From JBIQLO01 sp044464175 (lineage in GTDB: Bacteria; Planctomycetota; Phycisphaerae; Tepidisphaerales; Tepidisphaeraceae): a stretch of DNA of 18,512 bases. A program made the translations under genes and the position numbers. Under the pieces are notes generated by a model, which had not been told where the DNA came from, did no database searches, and saw only the letters and a list, made by a program, of their open reading frames with translations. Positions 1 through 5,342 of the stretch are shown here, piece by piece (position 1 is the first letter of the stretch; every line of letters starts with the position of its first letter). The stretch spans positions 1 through 18,512 of the forward strand of contig JBIQLO010000066.1 in assembly GCA_044464175.1 (NCBI GenBank), in the 5' to 3' direction.

Positions 1-450
1 CACCGTGGCGACATTCTTCGCTATCGCAGTGCGCCTCTGGAAGAGGCGATGGAGATCGCCGGCGAGCCGGAGATGATCCTGTACGCCGCCTCCTCCGCCC
101 CCGACACCGATTTCTTCGCGCGGCTGGTGGATGAAGCGCCGGAGGGGCCGGCCATGGAGATCAGCTACGGGATGGTGCGGGCCCGGCATCGCAACGGGCT
201 GGATCGCCAGGACCTGCTGACGCCCGGCCGGTTCGTCGAACTGCGGATTCGGCTGGGCCCCACCGCCTGCCGCTTCGCCCCCGGCCATCGTCTTCGCCTG
301 GAGATCACCAGCAGCGACTTTCCCAACCATGACCGCAACCACAACGTCGGGCGCAACGACCTGTTTGACGCCGAACTGGCCGTGGCCCATCAGCAGGTGG
401 CGCACTGTCAGGCCCTTCCCTCGCGACTGATTCTCCCGCGGATCGCCTGA
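1..450 (+). CDS. CocE/NonD family hydrolase, C-terminal part (5' truncated by window)
   Basis: The frame is open from the first base to the TGA at 448-450, so only the last 149 residues are present. The visible part resembles the C-terminal jelly-roll domain (X-Pro dipeptidyl-peptidase C-terminal type) of CocE/NonD serine hydrolases. Recognisable family-like stretches are SSAPDTDFFARLVD, GMVRARHRNG, a segment with LGPTACRFAPGHRLRLEI, and SSDFPNHDRNHNVG near the end. Family members cleave acyl esters or amides with a Ser-Asp-His triad, but the catalytic alpha/beta-hydrolase domain lies upstream of the window, so activity and substrate cannot be judged. It reads in the same direction as the molybdenum cofactor genes but is separated from moaA by 85 bp containing a good promoter candidate, so it is probably a separate transcription unit. 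Confidence 0.85.
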   Translation, partial: HRGDILRYRSAPLEEAMEIAGEPEMILYAASSAPDTDFFARLVDEAPEGPAMEISYGMVRARHRNGLDRQDLLTPGRFVELRIRLGPTACRFAPGHRLRLEITSSDFPNHDRNHNVGRNDLFDAELAVAHQQVAHCQALPSRLILPRIA

Positions 451-479
451 GGGGGATCGCCTGCGGCAATCGGCCCCGG

Positions 480-508
480 TTCGCTTGCATGCGCTTCCGT
501 GGTACAAT
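480..508 (+). promoter_or_regulatory. candidate sigma-70 extended -10 promoter for moaA
   Basis: TACAAT at 503-508 matches five of six bases of the -10 consensus. It is preceded by TG one base away (500-501), an extended -10 arrangement. A weak -35 (TTCGCT, 480-485) lies 17 bp upstream. The predicted start near 515 gives a leader of about 20 nt before the moaA ATG at 536, too short for a molybdenum cofactor riboswitch. Confidence 0.4.
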
Positions 509-535
509 CCCTTGCGCTGCGGCGGTGAATTTGCC

Positions 536-1504
536 ATGCTTCAGGACACCCACGGCCGATCGATCGGATACCTGCGCCTCTCGCTGACCAAGGCGTGCGC
601 GATGCGCTGCATCTACTGCCGCCCCGATTTTCTCACCAACCCGCGCGGCCAGACGATGCTCACGCCGGAGGAGATCGAGCGCCTGATCCGCCATCTGGTG
701 CGCCGCCACGGCCTCTACCGCGTGCGCCTCACCGGGGGCGACCCCACCAGCCGCCCGGAACTGACCCAGATCATTCAGCGCATCGCCGGCATCGAGGGGA
801 TCGACGACCTGGCCATGACCACCAACGGCCTGACCCTCCCGCGCCGAGCCGGGGAATACGCGGCCGCCGGACTGAACCGCATCAACATCAGCCTCGACAC
901 CCTCGACCGCGACCGCTTTGAATCGCTCACCGGCGTCGATGGGCTTCAGCGCGTGCTGGACGGCATCGACGCGGCGAAGGCGGCCGGGCTGCATCCGATC
1001 AAGATCAATGCCGTCGTCATCCGCGGGCAGAATGAACAGGACCTGCTTGATCTGGTCCGCTTCGGGGCCGACCACGACCTGACGGTGCGCTTCATCGAGC
1101 TGATGCCCATGGGCCCTCTGGCCGACAAGTGGGCGGAGCGTTATGTTTCCGAACAGCGCATGCGCGCGCATCTGGCGCCGCATGTCGCCTCCTGGCAGCC
1201 GATCCAGCAGGGGCACGACGCCGCCCGGCAATACCGCGTTCATTTGCACGACGGGCGCGAGGCGACCATCGGCTTCATCACGCCCATGAGTTGTAACTTC
1301 TGCGCGGCCTGCCACCGCATCCGCATCGCCGCCGACGGGGAATTTTTCCCCTGCCTGATGGATGAGCCGCGCGGCACGCTGTTGCCGGCGATCCGCCCCT
1401 GGGATGGGGATTATCTGGATGAGCTGCTGGCCGAGGGGCTGCGCAACAAGCGGGCCGAACACCCGCACGATGGGTTTGTGACGATGACGCATATTGGAGG
1501 TTAA
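536..1504 (+). CDS. moaA: GTP 3',8-cyclase (molybdenum cofactor biosynthesis radical SAM protein MoaA)
   Basis: A radical-SAM enzyme that, with MoaC, converts GTP to cyclic pyranopterin monophosphate in the cytoplasm. The 322-residue protein has the N-terminal SAM cluster motif CX3CX2C (Cys21, Cys25, Cys28). A C-terminal set fits the MoaA second cluster, CX2CX13C (Cys256, Cys259, Cys273), with an extra Cys253. The protein ends in Gly-Gly, which is characteristic of MoaA and needed for activity in studied members. The usual GGEP motif reads LTGGDP (residues 65-70), an acidic but non-standard residue. I chose ATG 536 because alignment with the family begins about there and GGCGGTGA lies upstream; an in-frame upstream alternative at 485 would add 17 unlikely residues. 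It is the first gene of the cofactor cluster. Confidence 0.95.
   Translation: MLQDTHGRSIGYLRLSLTKACAMRCIYCRPDFLTNPRGQTMLTPEEIERLIRHLVRRHGLYRVRLTGGDPTSRPELTQIIQRIAGIEGIDDLAMTTNGLTLPRRAGEYAAAGLNRINISLDTLDRDRFESLTGVDGLQRVLDGIDAAKAAGLHPIKINAVVIRGQNEQDLLDLVRFGADHDLTVRFIELMPMGPLADKWAERYVSEQRMRAHLAPHVASWQPIQQGHDAARQYRVHLHDGREATIGFITPMSCNFCAACHRIRIAADGEFFPCLMDEPRGTLLPAIRPWDGDYLDELLAEGLRNKRAEHPHDGFVTMTHIGG
1496..1501 (+). promoter_or_regulatory. Shine-Dalgarno GGAGGT embedded in the moaA Gly-Gly codons
   Basis: The last two moaA codons, GGA GGT, form a near-perfect Shine-Dalgarno sequence. They sit 5 nt before the ATG at 1507, with the moaA TAA stop in the spacer. This fixes the start of the next gene and implies translational coupling. 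Confidence 0.75.
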
Positions 1505-1506
1505 AA

Positions 1507-1848
1507 ATGCCTGCCGACGACTCCCAAAAACTCCCCGGCGTGTACAAGCAATTCGCCCAGCGATTCCCCGCAATGGTCGAGGCGCATCAGCGGGCCGGGC
1601 AGGCGGCGGCGCAGGCCGGGCCGCTGGATGAAAAAACCTGCGAGCTGATTAAAATCGGCATCTGCCTGGGCGCGGGGCTGGAATCGGCCCTGCGCAGCCA
1701 CGTCCGCCGCGCCGCCCAGCAGGGGGCAACGGAGGCGGAGATCGAACAGGCGATCGTGCTGGGGATGACCACCTGCGGGTTTCCCCGCACCGTCGCCGCC
1801 TGGAGTTGGGCCCAGATTCAGTTTGAGCGGGACCGAAAGGAAACGTAG
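1507..1848 (+). CDS. carboxymuconolactone decarboxylase (CMD/AhpD-like) family protein lacking the CxxC motif
   Basis: A 113-residue, all-helical protein of the CMD/AhpD-like fold. The core of the family is visible: a helix with LIKIGICLGAG, then SHVRRAAQQGATEAEIEQA, then a final hydrophobic helix around TTCGFPRTVAAWSWA. In redox-active AhpD members a CxxC pair sits just before the conserved histidine; here the equivalent segment is LESALRSH, so the histidine remains but both cysteines are gone. Peroxidase or disulfide activity is therefore unlikely, and a lactone- or isomerase-type role, or a purely structural one, is possible. It lies inside the molybdenum cofactor cluster between moaA and moaD and is tightly coupled to moaA, so a link to cofactor metabolism is suggested by position only. 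No function is assigned. Confidence 0.85.
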   Translation: MPADDSQKLPGVYKQFAQRFPAMVEAHQRAGQAAAQAGPLDEKTCELIKIGICLGAGLESALRSHVRRAAQQGATEAEIEQAIVLGMTTCGFPRTVAAWSWAQIQFERDRKET

Positions 1849-1882
1849 GGATCGCATCGCGGATGCTCATTCAACTTAACCC

Positions 1883-2131
1883 ATGACCTTCACCATCAAA
1901 CTCTTCGGCCCCCAGTCCCAACTCGCCGGTACCCGGGAACTGTCGCTGCGCGTGGCCGAGGCCGCGCCCACGGTCGCCGATCTTCGCCGCGCCCTGGCCG
2001 AGGCCGCGCCGGAGCTGGCGCCAACCCTGCCCAACAGCCGCCTGGCCGTCAATTTCGAGTTCGCCGACGAAACCCAGCCCATCCACTCCGGCGATGAAGT
2101 GGCTTTAATCGGCATGGTCTGCGGCGGATGA
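1883..2131 (+). CDS. moaD: molybdopterin synthase sulfur carrier subunit MoaD
   Basis: The small ubiquitin-fold subunit of molybdopterin synthase. Its C-terminal glycine is adenylated and thiocarboxylated to deliver sulfur to the pterin. The 82-residue protein starts with a beta strand (MTFTIKLFGP), has a central DLRRALAEAAPEL helix, and ends in VCGG, the required terminal Gly-Gly. The stop overlaps the moaE start by 4 bp (ATGA), so the two subunits are translationally coupled, fitting their stoichiometric complex. No Shine-Dalgarno precedes ATG 1883. Instead a seven-codon mini-ORF starting at 1863 ends over this start codon. Confidence 0.93.
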   Translation: MTFTIKLFGPQSQLAGTRELSLRVAEAAPTVADLRRALAEAAPELAPTLPNSRLAVNFEFADETQPIHSGDEVALIGMVCGG

Positions 2132-2508
2132 AGATCGACATCCACATCCTCGACGGTCCGCTTGCCCCGCCGGGGCCCTGGCGCCCGGAGGGGGCGGGGG
2201 CGGTGGTGGTGTTTGAAGGCATCGTCCGCCCCCGGGAAGAAGATCGGCCGCTGGCGGCGCTGGAGTATCAGGTCTATGAGCCGATGACCAGGCGCGAGCT
2301 GGGCAAACTGGCCCAGGCGATCGCTTCCCGGCATGGCCTCACGGCCCTCCGCGTGGAACACAGCCGGGGCAAGGTCGCGGCCGGGGAATGCTCCTTCCGC
2401 CTCCACCTGGCCGCCCCCCATCGCGCCGAAGCGCTGGCGGCGATGGACCAGTTCATCACCCGGATGAAGCGCGAAGTCCCGATCTGGAAGCTGCCGGTCT
2501 GGGCGTAG
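2128..2508 (+). CDS. moaE: molybdopterin synthase catalytic subunit MoaE
   Basis: The large subunit of molybdopterin synthase, which converts cyclic pyranopterin monophosphate to molybdopterin using thiocarboxylated MoaD. The 126-residue protein has the family landmarks in order: GAVVVFEGIVR (near residues 28-38), LEYQVYEPM, RVEHSRGKVAAGE, and PHRAEAL. It ends with the active-site segment MKREVPIWK, whose lysines Lys114 and Lys121 have the spacing of the two essential lysines in E. coli MoaE. It overlaps moaD by 4 bp. Length is slightly short of the usual 140-150 residues, mainly at the C-terminus. Confidence 0.94.
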   Translation: MKIDIHILDGPLAPPGPWRPEGAGAVVVFEGIVRPREEDRPLAALEYQVYEPMTRRELGKLAQAIASRHGLTALRVEHSRGKVAAGECSFRLHLAAPHRAEALAAMDQFITRMKREVPIWKLPVWA

Positions 2509-2548
2509 GGTCCGCAGTGTCCATCAATCCCCTGGCGTCGCTGGCATC

Positions 2549-2576
2549 TTGTCCTGTTTGGCATTTCAGAGACAAT
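2549..2576 (+). promoter_or_regulatory. weak candidate promoter directly before moeA
   Basis: TTGTCC (2549-2554) and GACAAT (2571-2576) are spaced 16 bp and each match four of six consensus positions. A start 6-7 bases downstream would fall on the moeA ATG itself, giving a leaderless transcript. There is no convincing Shine-Dalgarno before moeA, which fits, but the match is weak and read-through from moaE is the simpler view. Confidence 0.2.
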
Positions 2577-2582
2577 TTCCCC

Positions 2583-3788
2583 ATGCCCCTGCCGTCTCCC
2601 GCATCTGCGATCCAGTCCCTTCTGGGTCACCTTTGCCCCGTTGAGGCGCAAAGCGTGCCGCTGGCCCAGTCCGCCGGGCGCATTCTCGCCCGGCCGCTGG
2701 TGTCCGACCGCCCCAGCCCGCCGGCCGATGTCAGCGCCATGGATGGCTATGCCCTGCGCCTCGGCGATCTCCCGGACGCCGAAAGCGCGCGAACCCTTCC
2801 CATCGCCGCCGAAGTCGCCATCGGCCACGCGCCCCCATCCCTGCCGCCGGGGCAGGTGGTGCGTATCTTCACCGGCGGGGCGGTTCCGCCCGAGGCCCAG
2901 GCCGTCGTTCCCCGCGAACAGGTCCGCGAGTTGGCCGATTCCATCGAGATTCCCCCCGGCCTGGAGATCAAGCCCAACCAGCACATCCGCCGGCGCGGGG
3001 ACAACCTGGCGGCCGGGCAGAGGGTCGTTGAGGCCGGGACGCTCATCACCCCCGCCGTCGCCGCCGCACTGGCCGCCTTTGGCTGCGCCAGGCCGAGCGT
3101 CCACCGCCCCTTGCGCCTGAGCCTCATCACCACCGGCAACGAGCTTCTGCCCGTCGACGCCGCGCCCCAGCCGTGGCAACTTCGCGATTCCAACGGCCCG
3201 ATGCTCGCCGCACTTTTTGACAATATCCCCTGGATCGAGTTGCTCCCCCTGCAACATGCGCCCGATGAGCCGGACAAAATCCAATCCGTTCTGCGCGAAG
3301 CGCTCAAAACGGCCGACGCCATTTTCCTGACCGGCGGCGTCTCGATGGGGGATCACGACTACGTCCCGGCCGCGGTCGAGGCGGTAGGGGGGCGCACGGT
3401 CTTTCACAAGCTCCCCATCCGCCCCGGCAAGCCGCTGCTGGGGGCCGTCGGCCCGCAAAATCAGGCGTTCTTCGGCCTGCCCGGCAATCCCCTCTCGGCC
3501 CTGACCACCGCCCGCCGGTTTGCGGCCATCGCATTGCGCAAGCTGGCGGGCTTCCAACATCCCGACCCCGCCCCTCCCACAGTGCAACTGAGCCAACCCG
3601 ACGACCCCCGCCTGCCCCTCTGGTGGTATCGCCCGGCGCGCCTGCTGGAACCCGGCCGGGCCGAACTGGTCCGATCCCACGGCTCGGGCGATCTGGTCAG
3701 CGCCGCCCGCAGCGATGGCTTTATCGAAGTGCCTCCCCAAATGGGGGACAGTCACCTATTTTCCTATTATCCCTGGAGTCTGACATGA
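2583..3788 (+). CDS. moeA: molybdopterin molybdenumtransferase MoeA
   Basis: Inserts molybdate into adenylylated molybdopterin to give active molybdenum cofactor. The 401-residue length is normal for the family. Motifs in order: SAMDGYA (residues about 51-57); the MoCF-type nucleotide/pterin-binding core with LITTGNELLP and RDSNGPML; GGVSMGDHDYV (about 251-261); PIRPGKPLLGA (about 279-289); and GLPGNPLSAL (about 297-306). These are the standard MoeA signatures and all look intact. ATG 2583 was chosen because similarity begins there; the upstream in-frame sequence overlaps moaE and is not MoeA-like. The last codons overlap moaC by 4 bp (ATGA). No MoaB/Mog adenylyltransferase is encoded here, so that step must be supplied from elsewhere. 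Confidence 0.94.
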   Translation: MPLPSPASAIQSLLGHLCPVEAQSVPLAQSAGRILARPLVSDRPSPPADVSAMDGYALRLGDLPDAESARTLPIAAEVAIGHAPPSLPPGQVVRIFTGGAVPPEAQAVVPREQVRELADSIEIPPGLEIKPNQHIRRRGDNLAAGQRVVEAGTLITPAVAAALAAFGCARPSVHRPLRLSLITTGNELLPVDAAPQPWQLRDSNGPMLAALFDNIPWIELLPLQHAPDEPDKIQSVLREALKTADAIFLTGGVSMGDHDYVPAAVEAVGGRTVFHKLPIRPGKPLLGAVGPQNQAFFGLPGNPLSALTTARRFAAIALRKLAGFQHPDPAPPTVQLSQPDDPRLPLWWYRPARLLEPGRAELVRSHGSGDLVSAARSDGFIEVPPQMGDSHLFSYYPWSLT

Positions 3789-4273
3789 GCGACCTCACCC
3801 ACATCGACCCCGCCACCGGCCAGGCCCGCATGGTCAACGTCGGCGAAAAACCGATCACCCCCCGCCGCGCTGTGGCCGAGGGGCGCGTGCGCATCAGCGA
3901 GGAACTGGCCAAGGCGATCGCGGCCAACACGCTCAAAAAGGGAAACCTCCTGGAAGTGGCCCGGCTGGCGGGCGTCCAGGCGGCCAAGCGCACCGATGAA
4001 CTGATCCCTCTGTGCCACAGCCTGCCGCTGGACCATGCGGACGTTCAGGCCTGGGTGGAGGGGCCGTACGTGCGCCTGCGGGCCGAGGCGAGCGTCACCG
4101 CCCGCACCGGCGTGGAGATGGAGGCGCTCACCGCGGTCGCCGTCGCCGCCCTGACCGTCATCGACATGGGCAAGGCGATCGACAAGTCCATGGCCATCGA
4201 ATCGATCCGCCTGATCGAAAAGACCGGCGGCCGCAGCGGCGACTATCGGGCCAGTCCCGCCTCGAAACCTTAG
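3785..4273 (+). CDS. moaC: cyclic pyranopterin monophosphate synthase MoaC
   Basis: Acts after MoaA, converting 3',8-cyclo-GTP to cyclic pyranopterin monophosphate. The 162-residue protein carries every family hallmark. Near the start it has LTHIDPATGQARMVNVG. LCHSLPL follows, with His78 equivalent to the active-site histidine. TGVEMEALTAV follows, then VIDMGKAIDKSM, with Asp127 and Lys130 matching the catalytic Asp/Lys pair of E. coli MoaC, and finally EKTGGRSGD near the C-terminus. ATG 3785 overlaps the moeA stop by 4 bp; longer in-frame starts would lie inside moeA. It is the last gene of the cluster and faces the convergent gene at 4282-4887, with only 8 bp between stop codons. Confidence 0.95.
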   Translation: MSDLTHIDPATGQARMVNVGEKPITPRRAVAEGRVRISEELAKAIAANTLKKGNLLEVARLAGVQAAKRTDELIPLCHSLPLDHADVQAWVEGPYVRLRAEASVTARTGVEMEALTAVAVAALTVIDMGKAIDKSMAIESIRLIEKTGGRSGDYRASPASKP

Positions 4274-4274
4274 C

Positions 4275-4290
4275 GTCCGCTTCAGCGGAC
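4275..4290. terminator. small hairpin between convergent genes, possible bidirectional terminator
   Basis: A perfect 6-bp stem, GTCCGC/GCGGAC, encloses a TTCA loop directly after the moaC stop. The TGA stop of the opposing gene lies within it. There is no T-tract on either side, so intrinsic termination would be weak. Confidence 0.3.
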
Positions 4291-4887
4291 CCGATATGCT
4301 TTGATCAAACGATCAAATCGCTCCGGCAGCTCCGTCAGGGGAAATCGCGACGAATCATCTCGCTCCGGTTTGGGACTAAATTCAATGGCCCCCACTTTCA
4401 TCGTGACGTCATACTCCCCCAACGCCTGATCCAGAAATAAAAAGCCCAGTTGCGCCAGTGCCGCCTCATCTTCCACGCCGGGGATAAAGACGGAGAGATC
4501 CACGTTGTCATGATGCCGGGTCATTGTTATGGCGACGTCGCCCGCCTGGACGATCCTGTTTCCGATTTTGAGATCATGAATGGGATTGCGCCGCTGACGG
4601 AATTTCAGGAAATGCCATCGAGGCAGACTTGGAGCGAGATTGACAAGCTGTTCAACGGCCGGAAATGCGGATTTCAGGCCGTCTGCGCTGACGATGAACT
4701 CCCGCTTGCCGTCGATTATGGAAGAAAGCTCGAAGGTGAGGTCGGGGCACACCTTTTCAAGTTGGGCTCGAAGTGCTTCGAAGATAGGCTCCTGGGCCTC
4801 CTTGAAATCAAACAGCGAACTTTCGTTTTTGGTAAACCAGGACCAGAACACCTGCTCCCGGGTTTTTCCAAGTCCAAAAAATGCCAC
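4282..4887 (-). CDS. conserved-looking hypothetical protein, 201 residues
   Basis: I do not recognise a named family. The soluble-looking 201-residue protein has no signal peptide or membrane segment. It starts with an FWSWFTKNESSLFDF segment, followed by an amphipathic helix (EALRAQLEKVCPDL). A KREFIVSADG strand follows, then a segment with FPAVEQLVNLAPSLPRWHFLKFRQR, and later LGFLFLDQALGEYDV near the end. This layout recalls small hypothetical proteins of Bacteroidetes and other phyla, but I cannot name one. The start is GTG at 4887, supported by GGGAGG (4893-4898) 5 nt upstream; no ATG fits. Its GC content is visibly lower than the neighbouring moa genes, suggesting a different history. 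It stands alone between a convergent moaC and a palindrome-rich spacer. Confidence 0.8.
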   Translation of the reverse strand: MAFFGLGKTREQVFWSWFTKNESSLFDFKEAQEPIFEALRAQLEKVCPDLTFELSSIIDGKREFIVSADGLKSAFPAVEQLVNLAPSLPRWHFLKFRQRRNPIHDLKIGNRIVQAGDVAITMTRHHDNVDLSVFIPGVEDEAALAQLGFLFLDQALGEYDVTMKVGAIEFSPKPERDDSSRFPLTELPERFDRLIKAYRVR

Positions 4888-4892
4888 CTAAT

Positions 4893-4898
4893 CCTCCC
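4893..4898 (-). promoter_or_regulatory. Shine-Dalgarno deciding the GTG start at 4887
   Basis: On the minus strand GGGAGG is followed by 5 nt and GTG. It is the only strong ribosome-binding site in this region for the minus-strand frame and fixes the start of the hypothetical gene. Confidence 0.65.
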
Positions 4899-4929
4899 GG
4901 TTTGGAACAGACGCCTCAGTCTACCCCGT

Positions 4930-4955
4930 TGCGCATTTTGGTACAAAAACGCGCA
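4930..4955. repeat. 26-bp imperfect palindrome, operator-like
   Basis: The sequence TGCGC-A-TTTT-G-GTAC-A-AAAA-C-GCGCA is symmetric in 11 of 13 base pairs around a central GTAC. It lies about 45-70 bp upstream of the GTG start of the minus-strand hypothetical gene. It shares 22-23 of 30 bases with the copy at 5026-5055, in the same orientation. It could be a protein-binding site or a hairpin. Confidence 0.5.
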
Positions 4956-4985
4956 GCACTAAATCCGAAAAAATAAAATTTTTGC

Positions 4986-5009
4986 CCGCATTGTTCTCCA
5001 AAAATGCGG
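4986..5009. repeat. hairpin with 7-bp stem in the AT-rich spacer
   Basis: CCGCATT (4986-4992) pairs perfectly with AATGCGG (5003-5009) around a 10-nt loop. It lies midway between the two related 26-bp dyads and uses a similar GCATT/AATGC core. Confidence 0.45.
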
Positions 5010-5025
5010 TTTCCAAAAATAGTGA

Positions 5026-5051
5026 TGCGCATTCTGTCGCCAAATCGCGCA
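5026..5051. repeat. second, weaker copy of the 26-bp dyad
   Basis: TGCGCATT at the left and CGCGCA at the right match the copy at 4930-4955 at identical spacing. Symmetry is weaker in the centre, but the TGCGC/GCGCA arms are intact. The similarity to the first copy extends 4 bases further right, to 5055. Confidence 0.4.
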
Positions 5052-5097
5052 GCGCCTCCCGTATAGATAGAGGAGCTAAATATGAGTTACCCTTCAG

Positions 5098-5228
5098 TGC
5101 CGCCAGTGCCCTCACTGGCGGAATCGTGGGATAGGCTTCCAGCCTATCAATTGCGCGAGGCCGGGAGGCTTTCTTTTCCTTTTCCAAGCCTCAAGGCCTT
5201 CCTTCCGCCAGTGAGGGCACTGGCGGTA
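5098..5228. repeat. composite palindromic repeat: inverted pair of 22-bp palindromes enclosing further hairpins
   Basis: Each end is a perfect 9-bp-stem hairpin with arms CCGCCAGTG and CACTGGCGG. The loop is CCCT at 5109-5112 and AGGG at 5214-5217, so the right end (5205-5226) is the exact reverse complement of the left end (5100-5121). Inside lie a perfect 8-bp hairpin, GATAGGCT-TCC-AGCCTATC (5130-5148), and a 7-bp stem, GAGGCTT/AAGCCTC (5165-5192). Both single hairpins and one long cruciform are possible. It resembles a REP/BIME-like or small non-autonomous palindromic element. No transposase or target duplication is visible. Confidence 0.75.
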
Positions 5229-5342
5229 CTGTTCACTTCCTTCTGTTTACTGTCTGGTCCCAACCCCGACAAAACGTCATCCAAACCCAAACGAACCAAA
5301 CCCAATTTTCCCCTCCCTCACCTTTGCAAGCCGCCTTCGGCC

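Larger units (their letters stand above)
4888..5342. other. gene-free, AT-richer, palindrome-rich spacer
   Basis: This stretch of about 450 bp has no convincing gene. It contains two related 26-bp dyads (4930-4955, 5026-5051) and a 7-bp-stem hairpin between them (4986-5009). It also holds a strong Shine-Dalgarno/ATG pair (5071-5084) and the composite palindromic repeat (5098-5228). Beyond 5228 there is A/C-rich sequence without obvious structure. Short open frames here have no coding-like third-position bias. Confidence 0.6.

Noticed and set aside
435..462. Short direct repeat of GGATCGCCTG just after the hydrolase gene
   Set aside because: Two 10-bp copies with no further structure; likely chance or slippage, with no evident function.
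305..1573. A 422-residue minus-strand open frame opposite moaA
   Set aside because: Antisense to an unmistakable MoaA; no recognisable domain.
536..4273. Possible molybdenum cofactor riboswitch upstream of moaA
   Set aside because: Only about 85 bp separate moaA from the previous gene and the predicted leader is about 20 nt, too short for the known riboswitch, and no matching fold was seen.
4921..5187. An 88-residue minus-strand frame across the palindrome-rich spacer
   Set aside because: Much of it is translated from the palindromic repeat and AT-rich dyads; no ribosome-binding site or coding bias.
5082..5342. Upstream extension of the hypothetical gene to ATG 5082
   Set aside because: Despite a good ribosome-binding site, the added codons cross the palindromic repeat and lack the G/C third-position bias seen after 5360. 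Kept as a finding, not as the chosen start.
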